A stretch of DNA of 64,000 nucleotides. Origin: Euptelea pleiosperma (Eukaryota; Streptophyta; Magnoliopsida; Ranunculales; Eupteleaceae). The notes under the pieces were generated by a model. That model made no database searches, was not told the DNA's origin, and saw nothing but the letters and a program-made list of their open reading frames with translations. The translations under genes were made by a program, and so were the position numbers. Each line of letters opens with the position of its first letter. The stretch's first letter is position 1. The stretch spans positions 3,208,829-3,272,828 of the forward strand of contig CM068540.1 in the NCBI GenBank assembly GCA_035048495.1, written 5' to 3'. This document shows, piece after piece, positions 25,701 to 37,100 of the stretch.

Positions 25701-28700
25701 TGCACATTCCCAAACCATCTCAATCGACTTTTCCTTATTTAAAAGAGAGGATGGGATAAGACTCACCCTAACAAAACCAACTGAGTTAGTCAAAAGACAA
25801 TAGATATTTAAGCCATTTAAATACAAAATCTTCAAACCTACCTAACCCCTTTAAATTCCTTGAGGGTAGAAGACCAAAAGAAGATAGAGATTTGATCTTC
25901 AAGATAATAGCTTGAGAGTCCTCCATTTTGTCTTCCAAAACTTGATAATCATGTTCCTTCCAAAACAGCCCACCATATAGCAAATGGAAGCATTCTTCTC
26001 TACAGTATGCATCCTAGTTTTGGAAAAGGAGTCGATGTCCATCCTAGAATGTGCTCCTTCACACTCCTAGAACAGATCCAATCGATGCTAAAAAGCTGAA
26101 AAACTGAGCTCCCAATTTCTTTAAAAAATTGGCAATGAAGGAGAATGTGGTCTACAGATTCACTGCTAGCTCTACATTCTACGAAAGGCCTGAGGTCCTG
26201 GCTTCACTGGGCATCCCAACAAATCTGCTAACAACTCTGACACGACCTTACCAACCCCCAAAACACTCACCTCCTCGCCGCACTGAGTAGGTATGCCATC
26301 GTCATCTACCTCTACCGGAATAGTAACCAAAGGTGAAATGATCGGAACACCAATTCTATCAGCTGCAGCAGGCACGGTAGCGCTTGACTGATCCTTTCCT
26401 CCACCTTGAGTAAGATTAGAAGCCCCATATCCCTCCCCAGCCGTTGCAGCATGCCACGATCTACCGCTCAAGGCTAAAGGTCCCACATTTGAAGGTCCAT
26501 CGACCAAACCTACCTCTACACTGAGTTTAGGGGAGATTGCGGAGAGCGTAGAGCAATCCTGGAGGTGTTCAATCTCCCCAAGCTTCTCCCCACCTGTATC
26601 GCCTTGCTGCAAACAATCAGTAGTGATCGTGGACCTAACAGGGTAGTTGCCAAACGACACAACGACTGGCAAGCGATGGGGTAGGAGAGGGGATCCATAG
26701 CGAGACAAGAAGAGGTTCGGTCTAAAGAAATACTCTTATCTTTCTCCATGATTCTCACATGCTCCTTGCCTGCGTTGGTGAACTGGAGAGGTGGAAACCT
26801 TTCGCACTTGAGGATACCTCTAAAGACATCCCAAGAGAGGACTTTAAAAAATGAGGGGGAGAAGTGGATCGGTTAACGACTATAGACTAGTTAACCCGAC
26901 CCAGCTTCTTGAAACTTGCTCCACGCGCCTTGACCCGAAGAAACGGTCTACGGTACCGCCCCGCTTGATAGAAAGGCCCAACCCGTATACCTCTACAAGG
27001 CCAGGTTCTGGTAATGCCGCATGTCTCTACCGACTGCGTTCCATCTCGTTTTGTTGGTTTCCACGCGTCAACAGATCTGCAACTCCTGCCCAGCGACGAA
27101 CTCCTTCCAGTGGATTCCAAAATTTTAAAACAGTCCTGTGCCTTGAGATCCAGACGGGACTCGCACCATACATCCGCCATTGTTACGTGTCCTTGTAAAA
27201 TAGGACGGACAATACTCGGCCCATAAGAGATCGCCACGGAAGCATCTTCAACAGGTTCCAACGAATCCGCAACCATGCTCACCTCAAGCGACTCCTCAGG
27301 CGCACCACCACCTCTACCACCATCGACCGCCCTTTCCGCCTTGCTGCGTGAGTGCTCACCCCAGATCAGTGACCTAAAACAAGGGAAAGGCTTGACCTCC
27401 AACGAACCCAGGTTGTTGCGACTGATGATCTGGATTTGGATCGAGAAAGAAGTTCCTCTGTCCTTGATAATGACTCTCTTGGGGATGTTCTCTTCTCTAC
27501 TACCGACCTTCAATCTCACCATGCTAAAGTCAATCCTTGAGAGAGAGGCTGCATCAATCTCCAGAAGACCACCAACCAGTCGACCAATGCATCCGAAAAT
27601 TTCCTTGTTCGACAAGTGGAAAGGGAGGCTGAAAACTTGTATCCATACTGGATGAAAAAGTCCCACCTCTGGTGTTGAGTTCACGGACGGCCACCAACGA
27701 CTGATATAGATTATGTATTCCTCCGACCCTGATGGAAGTAAGATTGCAAAGGAACTTGAGTAAGGCTGGGTCCTCAATAAAAATTAACCTCTTTCTCCCC
27801 CCACAAGGCACGAGATGAAGGAGAGGAGAGATTCCGGTGATGAAATTAAGGGTGACAACAATATCTTCCCACAAGGGAAACTCAGAGGACGACTCGCAAA
27901 TGAGAGTCTGTTTCCACCGGCCGAAAACCCTAGTAATTTGTCCGGATGCCTGAACATCACTCTCCACCTTACTCCTTAGAGGAGTCTTGATGCTCTCGAT
28001 CTTACCATCGGGTGACTGCAAAAGCAAGGACTCCAAACCCTCAGCCAACGAGGCCCATTCACCTCTTAGGGCTTTCGAAAAGCAGAACATCTTGTTTCAA
28101 CCGTGGGAGGTGAAATCTGAGAAACTTATGAAGCTACCTTTGCCGTTACGTTTTTCCTTAGCTTTAAAACATCTGCCCAACACCATTGTTTTTCTCCACA
28201 GCTTTCTTAGACCCAGTGCAGAAACTCCTTCTCTAAAGATATCCCTAAGCCAACATGGTCATGAAATTTGATGCCCGCACCATTTAAATTTTATGCCAGT
28301 CCCAATAAAATTATTCGAGTCAATGTTCAAACCCGAGCTGGAGAGCCTTCTTGTTTAACCTGGATTTTAGCCCATTCAATGCAACCCAAGTTCGGAGTAT
28401 CTTGAGCAGCTCTCATGAAACCCCCACAGATATCGCCAATCGCTTGAAAAGCCAACAAGCTCTAGAGGTGCTGACACAGCCCGAAGAACCTGATCCAGAT
28501 TTTGTCATCGGCTTCTCCCATTCTTTGACATCCAATCAAAGGGCACCAAACATCCTAACAGTAGAAAAGAGGACCCTCCAAATTCACTTGCCATACCTCG
28601 GGCTTCTTCAGACTTCTGATTTAAATGGAAAAATGAACATAAATAGGCAAATCATGGCCTTAACTTTAACGCACTGGAGTCTTCCACGTCTTAATGGCCC

Positions 28701-29819
28701 ATTTCAGCATCTCATTGGTGTTTAAAGAGCCTGTGTCAAATCTACCCACGAGGCCTGCCTCGAGAAAGACGGATCTCTCCTATACCCCATAGGAGTCCAA
28801 AGCTACCAATGCCCCATAGTCTTTCGATAGAGTAGTACCTCCCTAGCTGTAAGAAATCTCCGGCTTAAGTTGTTTTTACACCACGGGAGTGGAGATTTGT
28901 TATGGAGTAGTTCTTCGGATACGGAGATCTAGCATTAACCTTTGCATGGAAATCCCTAAGCTGGGGTCTATGACTACCAACCGAGGAGCTTCTAACCCAT
29001 GGAGGTTGAGCATTACCCTGGGTTCATCTCCAGGAAGCCATTATTCATGCTGGGACAACATCGTATGACCACCTCACGCACACTTATTTTCATCAGTCTT
29101 TTTCTGTTTTTATTTTCTAAGTGTCTGTATTACTTGGCCCTCTTATGTGCTTATGACTCTTCATATTCAGGTTTCTTCTGCCTTTTGGAAGTCCTATTCC
29201 TTTTATTGCTCAAGTTTAGTCATTTATATTCTCTGTAGCTCATTTGGCTATTCATATTTCTTGCTTTATTTTTTGTATACAGTCTAGGGACCATCCATAA
29301 GTTGACTTCATTTGAGATAATCAATTATGTCCATGCTGCAGGGAAGTTCAATCAATTGGTTTACCAGTACCCAATCCGTATCCCGGAGAGGTTTTCTCTT
29401 GTTATCCGTTCTTTATTGACCCAAGAAGGCATCTGTTTCACACTGCAGCCAGATTTTAAATTTCTTGAGGTAAAGAAGAATCTTTTCTTTGGTTGGTTTC
29501 TGTTTCTTTCTGATTACTATCTATGAAAAAAGTTGCACATCTTTGAAGTGTAACTTCTGAAATACATTGGAGGATTTCATAAGTTATAATTGTAATAATT
29601 TTGTGAAAAACAGTAGGAACAACCATCGTCCCATTGTAGATAACTTATAGTCATTAATTTCCGATAACTTGTACAAAAGTTTAGAAATGAATTAGTTATG
29701 TAATTTAAGAACACTTAGGTAATCATTCTTTCTTTAAAAGAATACTGTATAGATATATCTTCAACCTACACCTCATGTTTTGTATCATACTTGCAATAAT
29801 ATGTAGGATTTCCAACCTC

Positions 29820-29851
<32 letters not shown>

Positions 29852-32308
29852 AAGTTTAGTCACGTGTAATTGAGCAACAGACCAATCTTTACCCAGCTTG
29901 GCTTGGGCTCCTGTCTGAGGCTCGAGCTCAGGCTTGTGACGAGCTTGAAGTGCCAAGTCAAGCTCAGCTCATCAAGAATTTCACAAGCTCAGGTGTAGCT
30001 CGACTCAGGCTATTCAGCCTGTTCTTGATCTTGGGACAATCTGAGCCGAAGCCCATTAAGACTCATAAAATTGGTTACCACCAGTTAACTACAACAACAA
30101 TACTGAGGTAAGCCAAGCACCACCAGGATCAGCTCAACCTTGGCTAATGATTTTCTAGGCTAGGCTCAGGCTTGGCTCATGGCAATATAACTTAATAGAG
30201 AGATTCTAAAAAGGGAATTGTTTTTCTCACTTTTTACTTCTTCCAAGGAAAAATGACAGAAATGTCACTCTCATTAAACTACCCTTACACGTCTTTTCAA
30301 AATTCAAATTTGAAGTGAGAGGGACATGTTTTTTCAAATGTGAAATAAACCTTTAATGAGCTCTGGAAGAAGTAAAAAAGTTATATCAAATCCATTCCTT
30401 CTAAAAATAATTTCAAAGATTTTTAATATAAGGCATGTCCAACATTGATATAAAATATTAGAGTGCCTACTGGACCTATGTTCCAAAGGCAATAGCTATC
30501 TCCTTATTGTGGGAATGGAATTTGCTTTGTCATCTGAACAATTTCAGGCATTGATAATGATTGTCTCTGGTTTTTGTGGATAAAAATGCCAAGTAGCACT
30601 TCATTCATTCTTTGATGACAAGCGGTCTTTCTAGGTTGCCTATCCATACGTGGCAAAGCGTCTCCTAACAGACCCTAACCCTGCTTTACGTGAACGCCTC
30701 ATACAGGTCAGTTCCAAATCGTTCTTCGGAAAGTATTTTTCATTCATCCTGTGCTTATGCCTTGTATCTTCATCTAATAAAATTTATTTTATTTATTCAG
30801 AGGTTGATATAAATTCACTTCACTCACTTAAAGTAGAGTACTTGTTACACTACATTCTGTTGATGTACCCGTTATCTTTTAACCATTTAAAGCATCATGA
30901 TCTTGTATAACAAGGATACTTTATTTTGAGAACTTGCCAGGCAGGATATGTAAAAAAGTTGCAGGGTCAGATGTTTGATATGGGCATTGGGAAAAGAACT
31001 TGGTTACTTGTATTTTTTATATACTATAGTATAATCACAACACATTTATACTCATCCAAGTTTTGTTTTTCTTATAGTGTGCTTTTATGGATTTCTATCT
31101 GTGAAAGTATTGGGTAGTGCTTTCCTCAGTCCGAGTGAGGGGAATACTCGAGCTTGTATTGGTCCACATACTTTGACCAAGGGGACATAGACCAATATAA
31201 AGCGGAGGTCCTATTCACTCGAGTGAGTGGATCATTTCCCCAGTTTTAATGTTTTAATATTATCATAAGGACTTCTCTTTATTTGGTTGCCAAAGTGTTT
31301 CTGACACATTCCATGTTGGACATTGTTGGACACATTCTTATAAGAGTAAATCATGAAAACCTGCTTATCAAAAACTCATGAAAACCTCAAACTGCATATG
31401 TTTGATAGAATAAGCCCCTGCCTATGTCGTAATTAAGGGCATAAATTATCTATCTGTTGGGTCAGACGTATTGGTAAACTGTGGTTGCTTATCTATCGGA
31501 CTCGCTGTGTCCATCCATGTCCAACACTGACATGGGTACACATGCTCTACATCAAATCACATGGATCACAGCGGACTATTCCATCATAACTTTTTACTAT
31601 GATTTGCTTATGTTAGGTTCTTTTTAAAGATGGAGTTTTCCAGTGGAAACGGCTTGAAAACCTCATAGTTCTAGCAAAGGAGAATGTGGCCAAGATGAGT
31701 AGCAACCCTGCATTGCAAGTAAATAACACGTATGTGGCATGGCCCATTCGCTCATGTTTGGTGTTCCATTTTATTTGGGGTTTCTAACCACCTACACTTA
31801 ACACTTTCCTTCCTCCAGGCAAAGGTCAAGAGACTTGCAATTTGAAAGGAAATTAGATCTCACTGACACCATCAAGGATGGAGCTCGCCTTTTCCTAATA
31901 GATGAAGGGATACGCAGACAGCTTCTTCTAGCATTAACCGAAGATTCCAAACTTCACATTCAAGAGGTTTGTAACATATCAGGGAAAAATTTGTTGAAAC
32001 AATTGGATATTCAATTTGCGATATTGCTAAAATGTGTTAACATTTCTTCTGTAGCTTGTGGATGTATATAGATTGGTTCAGGATGAAATAAACATATCCT
32101 CAGTAGCTTCGGAGGTCGTACGAGGTAATAAGCCTTGCTTTTATATAAATGACAGTTACAAGTCCCACTGGGTGGGTTTAAAGTTTGACTGAAACTAAAA
32201 ATGTTTTGATGATTTTTTGCTTCTTGTATGCTCGGAGTTGCAGATATACCAGCCGTTGCGCGGGACATCATGCTCTCATGGAGTGATTCCGTTTTGGCAG
32301 ATCGGTGA
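16785..32308 (+). CDS. ABC1K: ABC1/UbiB-type atypical kinase, chloroplast (ABC1K family)
   Basis: Exons: 16785-17122, 17540-17738, 18020-18109, 18234-18380, 19619-19783, 20056-20196, 20409-20588, 25134-25329, 29342-29469, 30635-30706, 31617-31729, 31819-31966, 32055-32124, 32244-32308. Joined they keep one frame for 683 residues. The start is the first ATG after an in-frame stop at 16770. Residues 1 to about 70 are rich in Ser, Arg and Pro and poor in acids, as in a plastid transit peptide. Family motifs follow in order: KAGQ (176-179), the AAAS loop (236-239), VAIK with Lys258, ELDY (308-311), the HGDPHPGN catalytic loop (Asp393, Asn398) and DFG (411-413). Plastid ABC1 kinases act at plastoglobules and thylakoids in prenyl-quinone and stress metabolism. 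The sequence most resembles the Arabidopsis At5g24970 (ABC1K2) type, from memory. The junction of exons 1 and 2 is the least certain; 17122/17540 is the only frame-keeping GT/AG pair I found. Intron 3 is GC-AG. Confidence 0.95.
18110..18233 (+). other. GC-AG intron 3 of ABC1K
   Basis: Exon 3 ends CAG and is followed by GCAAGG instead of GT; the acceptor is TTTTTTGTAG. The join gives the family-typical sequence PPFPNQ then [11 protein letters not shown], so the GC donor is real rather than a misread boundary. The donor matches the strong AG|GCAAG consensus known for GC-AG introns. Confidence 0.85.
20960..21320. repeat. Repeat related to the B module of the 12.4-14.1 kb array
   Basis: In ABC1K intron 7, this stretch has an ACGGTATAACGGACTGGG block, then GGCGTTACTG, GTTAAAACG, AATTGTAACGGATAGGGGC and AAAAATG in the same order as the B modules around 12620-12730 and 13540-13640. 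It then carries an inverted GGGGCGTTACCG block near 21255. No Helitron-like hairpin or CTAGT is next to it. Confidence 0.65.
22780..23030 (-). mobile_element. LINE (L1-type) 3' end fragment, antisense
   Basis: A T-run at about 22780-22789 is followed by GAGGGCTGAGAGGCC and a purine-rich stretch, like the poly-A tail and 3' untranslated region of a plant L1 read backwards. Beyond it the minus frame has weak similarity to the RNase-H-like tail of L1. Heavily decayed. Confidence 0.35.
25500..25735 (-). mobile_element. RTE-clade LINE, ORF2 C-terminal fragment
   Basis: The minus strand translates, through 25735 to 25500, to a block typical of the end of RTE ORF2. Visible pieces are [20 protein letters not shown], then GLTKDIAL, then [10 protein letters not shown]. 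The + strand shows the familiar CCTTATCCCAAAATGGTGGG...GTCGG tail. Three more fragments of the same tail lie at 35925-36140, 38375-38420 and 63285-63345. It lies in ABC1K intron 8. Confidence 0.75.
25740..28960 (-). mobile_element. L1-type LINE relic in ABC1K intron 8, antisense, ORF2 mostly deleted
   Basis: Minus-strand frames at 28090-27554, 27777-26887 and 26708-26172 form an L1 ORF1-like protein with a DUF4283-type core; visible parts include '[20 protein letters not shown]' and '[18 protein letters not shown]' blocks. Frames overlap and shift, so it is broken. Upstream, 28090-28960 also translates weakly to a similar domain and may be the 5' part or a second copy. Downstream, 26200-25740 resembles the zinc-binding end of ORF2 and the 3' tail, so most of ORF2 (endonuclease and reverse transcriptase) is missing. 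Confidence 0.7.
29821..29851 (+). repeat. (TA)n microsatellite
   Basis: About 15 TA steps with one C interruption, in ABC1K intron 9. Confidence 0.9.
29890..30200. repeat. Repeat rich in AGCTCAGGCT/GAGCTC motifs
   Basis: Dense imperfect repeats of GCTCGAGCTCAGGCT, AAGCTCAGCTC and GGCTCAGGCTTGGCTC in ABC1K intron 9. This is the texture of the subterminal zones of hAT-type MITEs. No paired ends were found. Confidence 0.45.
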
Positions 32309-32757
32309 TTCAAGCATGGAAGTAACTGCCCGTCAGCAGAGCCTTTAATTTATATTTTAGCGGAATATTCAGGTGCACCTACCAAAGGTTTATAATATTA
32401 TTCTTCTGGTAATAACCCTGTTGTTGTAACATGTGGTGGCTTCCCCAAAAAAATCCCTCTGGTGATTAGCCCAGACAAATGTGTAATACCTACCTAACTC
32501 ACAGTGATAAAAACAATTTGTGAAGGAAAAAAAAGGAAAATAAGAAGAGAGAGATAGAGAGATATATTCATTAATGTAACATGTGCAATTTTACGCTGGT
32601 AATGTATTTGGTATCATTCGTTTGACTTTTTTGCCCCCGTGATTAAAAAGGGGAAGACGAAATACAGATGTAAATTAGTCAATCTGGCTTCGGAATTAGG
32701 AAAGCAAGTAAGAAACCTTCATAGTACTTGTAAGAATTCTTTCCATGATGTTTGCTA

Positions 32758-32789
<32 letters not shown>

Positions 32790-33078
32790 CCGTGTACACG
32801 AGCGTGTTTTGGGGGTGGCGCATGTGCAAAAAACCACAATTTTTAAGAGCATTATAGTTTTAAATGGCTGTTATGGAAATCTTGTCCAACCAAACTCATG
32901 GTTTGTGTAGAGAAGAGAACACATTTGAGAATCTTGGAACTGAAGAGAGTTAGAGAGATGAGGGATTTTTGGTATTTGAATCTCTTTACAACTTATTGTA
33001 AAAGCAGTTTGGAAGCTCAAGCATTGTAATGGAATGAATGTAGAAGTTGTTTCCAATCTTTGCTGATGGTATTATATA
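32309..33078. other. 3' flank of ABC1K, with (GT)n at 32759-32784
   Basis: The 3' untranslated region presumably lies in the first few hundred bases; several AATAAT/TATAAT-like signals occur near 32386 but none is decisive. A perfect TG dinucleotide run lies at 32759-32784. No gene. Confidence 0.5.
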
Positions 33079-33352
33079 GGTATTTCAGTAACACCCCCTT
33101 GAAATTTGAAATTAATTAGTAATACCCCCTTATACTTTCAAACTTTAGGATTAGCCCTCCTTGACCTAGTTTAACAATCATTTGACTAGCGTTAAAACTT
33201 GACATGAATCATGTACCTATGAAAGGACCATAATATTGCAAGTACAATGCTATCCACGTGTGATTCAAGTCTATTTTAACTTAAGTCAACCAGTGCTAAT
33301 CTAGGTCAAGGGGGGTAATCCTAAAGTTTGAAAGTATGATTACTAAAATACC
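33079..33352. mobile_element. Foldback MITE, 274 bp
   Basis: The left end GGTATTTCAGTAA and the reverse complement of the right end GGTATTTTAGTAA match. The arms continue with ATACTTTCAAACTTTAGGAT, then TTGACCTAG in inverted order. The left arm has an extra internal repeat of about 40 bp. No coding capacity. The target duplication is not clear. Confidence 0.7.
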
Positions 33353-33419
33353 ATATTTAACTTTGTTTTTGGTAATGGACGGTATATAGTCCTGGAACGA
33401 TCATCAATGAGCATGAGTA

Positions 33420-34020
33420 GAACTTTGCTGACCCGCCACAATATGAGCCACGTGGCACACTCTTAGAGGACACTGATCGGTATGGATGTTTGGCCAATCG
33501 GTGGAACTACAAACCAAAAATCAGCCTATCATTGATTTCAAACCTTTGGATCTTTGTACCCCGAGTAAAACTTGTGTCACAAGAGGTTGTGACGGAAGCC
33601 GGTCACAGCATTTAATAGGAGCCACGTGACATTCTATTAGAGGAAGATGACCGTATGGATGTTTGGTCAGTCCCTCGGTGGACCGGTACACAAAAAATCA
33701 GCTTGGTCAGTGATTTCTAACCGATTATATTGAAGTTATTTTCATGGGTTGATTTTAACGGTAAGAATCTAACCATTATTGAGCGTTATTTGGGTGCAAA
33801 AATCCAAAGGTTTTAAATCACTAATCAGGCTGATTTTTGGTTTGTGGGTCCACCGAGGGACTGGCCAAACATCCATACGGTCAGCGCCCTCTGATCGTGT
33901 GCCACGTGGCTCGTATTCAGTGCTGTGACCGGCTTCCGTCAAACACCTGTCACACAAGTTTTACTCACCCAAATAATGGTCTGTATGTGCATCTAGGGTT
34001 GGCCAAACTGCCACGTGGCT
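33420..34020. repeat. Direct plus palindromic copies of the dispersed CACGTG repeat
   Basis: 33430-33560 and 33607-33735 are direct copies about 177 bp apart. 33563-33735 and 33800-33966 form a large imperfect palindrome, with GAGTAAAACTTGTGTCAC at one outer end and its complement at the other. Another piece of the same family abuts at 33990-34020. GCCACGTGGC occurs intact at 33447-33456, 33901-33910 and 34010-34019. The block ends about 20 bp before the TATA-like box of the next gene. Confidence 0.8.
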
Positions 34021-34035
34021 CAACCGGCGCCTTTT

Positions 34036-34135
34036 TTATATATTTTTTTGGTAGGCAACAGGGTTGAGGGTGGCAGCAACTAGCAAAGAGTGCTTGCTTC
34101 AGTACCAGTGTTTGTGCGCGTGTGTGAGAGTGAGA
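34036..34135 (+). promoter_or_regulatory. Core promoter and leader of the homoserine dehydrogenase gene
   Basis: A TATA-like string TATATAT at 34038-34043, inside a T-rich stretch, lies about 95 bp before the start codon. The short leader has no other ATG. GCCACGTGGC at 34010-34019 lies directly upstream. Confidence 0.5.
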
Positions 34136-37100
34136 ATGAAAAACATTCCTGTGCTGTTGATGGGCTGTGGAGGTGTGGGGAGACAGCTCCTTCAACACAT
34201 AGTCAGCTGCAGATCTCTTCACGCCAAACAGGTAATTAGGGTTTCTCAAACATACATGATACATACAAACAAACTTGCAAGAATCCATGCACGCAGAGAT
34301 AGAGAATTAGGGTTTTCCCTCCATTCATTTCTTAATTCTTACACATAGTATCGTTTGTACGGACACAGGGACTGTTCTTGCGAGTCGTGGGAGTATGCGA
34401 CAGTAAATCGCTACTCATCGCCTCTGATGTGCTCACAATGGACTTAAATGACGCCTTCTTGATGGAAATTTGCCGCGTTAAGTCCTCTGGCTCTTCTCTG
34501 TCCACGCTTAGTGGCTTCGGTAAATTCCCTTACCGTTCTTAATTGTTATGATAACAATTTTCATCACATTATAGATTAATCAAAGTCAAAAACTAGCCTG
34601 GGCTGTCAATATGGTTAAACTGGACCTTCCATTTGATAGCCGATGATCTGGACCTACCATACCATGTATGCCATTAAATTTTTAAATTTGTTCTAATAAG
34701 ACAAGAAAAAAAAGTTAAAAGAAACGAGTCTGCCATCGCTACTGATGGGTCGTTGCAAAGGGTCCCTCTGACCCTCTTCTTTGCTTGGCATGCATTCCAA
34801 ACCCACCTTAAACTCAACCCTGGTAACTTTCTTAACATGGGTTGGGGCAGGTTTAGGGGTACACTTCGGAAAAAAAATACTTTCCAACGACCAGGATGGA
34901 AGTGAGGAGTTTTTGAAATAACCCTCTTTTTGCCACATGGCGGAGATTAATAGGCTAAACCTTGCCACACGTATAGAAGTGAGGTGGTCCAAGTCCAACA
35001 GTGGAATTTACTTCCTTTGGTCCTGCCACCTCAGTTGCCACGTGTGAAAACCCTGTCTTCATGGGGTTCAGTTTTTGGTGTCTTGCCCCCAAGTAGTTTG
35101 CCTCTATTGCGTATGCTTGTATGTTTCTTTCTTTATATAGATTTTAATTCTGATGCCACACTTTTATGTTTCTTTCTTTATATAGATTTCAGTTTTGATG
35201 TGTTATAACTTATAACTTATTTTGCTTTATTGCCCAATTCTCACTTGTATATGTAGTGGCAATTGTTGATGTTTTAATCAAATAGTGATATTAAGTAAAA
35301 ATATTTTCAAAGTCAACTCATCATGCCTATGCCTATATAATCTCTTATTTTTCTGTGATTTAGGTGAATGCCAAATATTCACAAACTTGGAATCAACAAG
35401 AAAATTTATAGATATCGCGGCCCTTCTGGGCAGATCAACTGGTTCGTAGCATCCTACCTCAGGTGTTGCTTTGTGTCTATATTATGATTTTCTACTCGCG
35501 TCCATGTTTAAGCATCACCTGTTAAGGAATTTGAAACATTTTTAATATATTGTTCAAATTCACGGGAAACCTTTGAAGGCTTTTACTAACCAATGTTTTC
35601 CATCTGATACGATTTACTTGGATCCCACCTTTACCAGTTGCTCTAAATGTATTATTTTTCACCTACAGGTTTGGCATTTGTTGATTGCTCTGCCAGTTCC
35701 GAGACCATTGGAGTTCTAACACGGGTTGTTGATTTGGGTTGTTGCATTGTGCTGGCAAATAAGAAGCCTCTCACATCTGGAATGGTAAATAACTCTTGCT
35801 AGAGTTTTATGGACAATAGTCTTTCTATACTTCTTACGAGAAATTGCTAACTTTAAAGTAAATAGTATATCATGTGAAACTTACCTTCCATAAACATCGC
35901 TGTTATCATCATCAGTAATAGACTAATAGTGCTTCTTATCCCAACTATTTGAGGTCAGCAACACAAATCCTGTTCCTCCATTTACTGCTACTGATGGACA
36001 TATCTTTTGTTAAAGTAGTTGTCGTCAAATATTTTCTTATTACTTCAATCCAGGTCCTTTGCAACCTTCCTCTCGTCCTTTTAGAGCCTTCAACCCGCGC
36101 CAAGGCGCATCCTATGTATACATACCTCTTCCTAATCTAATATGAATTAAAAAATGTTATTTCTCCATGTCCCTGTTCCCTCCCCCGCCGTCCGCCGTCC
36201 TCCCCTCTTCTTTTATTCGTAATCCTGTGCTTTTGCTTAAGATCTTCCAACTCATAAAATGGTTAATAAAAAAATCCTTTTATTCTCTGGTCTGTAGGAA
36301 GATTATGAGAAGTTGGTCTCTCATCCACGTCGCATTCGACATGAATCAACGGTAAGTATGCTTTTCCTCTTGATGTAGCCACTGCTGCTTTAAACTTGAA
36401 CTTATAGAATGGGAAAGGAGTGCATTAGTTATAGTTGATGATTATTACTTTACATCAAATGTTAGGGTGCTGGTGTTCAAACCTGAAAATAATTTTTATT
36501 GTTAATTTTGCTCTGATCTTTGTCTTATGAACAATTGATGCTGTTATTTCTGACAAGAGCTGAAATGGAACTATTCATATTTTAATCAACCAATAAAATT
36601 CTACATAACAGAATTATACACCGACACAAATAAGTGGTTCCCAACTTGCTAGCAGAAACACATAGTTTTTCCTACTGCATGGGCAAAGATGGATCAACTT
36701 GTTATGTGCTGGCATCGATGAAGTGACTGGGAGATAAATAGCTGTGATAAGATTCTTGTAGATAACATGATGGGCCAATTTTATCTACTTTGTTGCAGAT
36801 GAAAAATCATCTTGTCTGGTATCTATGTTGCACCGTCTTTGTCAGTGGTGTTTGTGAGTGCTTGCCCTTTGCTCTAGTGTTGTTATTAAGTGCATGGATT
36901 AAATTTTATTCTAGTCATTTGTGAGGGGTAATCTTTGTTACGTTTTCTAGGAGTTCGATTAACACATCCTAACCTCTTATTAATACTTTAGTTGATCAGT
37001 TCTTGCATTTGAAAGATTAAGGATATGATAATCTTTTTACCATGTTTCAATCCGTCGAAAGTAGAAACCCTGCATCCACCACTTCTGCTTACCTCTTGCT

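Noticed and set aside
26172..28090. A host gene on the minus strand within ABC1K intron 8
   Set aside because: The frames match L1 ORF1 (DUF4283-like) and shift between frames; a decayed LINE explains them.
31719..31731. ABC1K exon 11 donor at GTAAAT (31719)
   Set aside because: It would leave exon 12 out of frame. The GTATGT donor at 31730 keeps the frame and gives a total length divisible by three.
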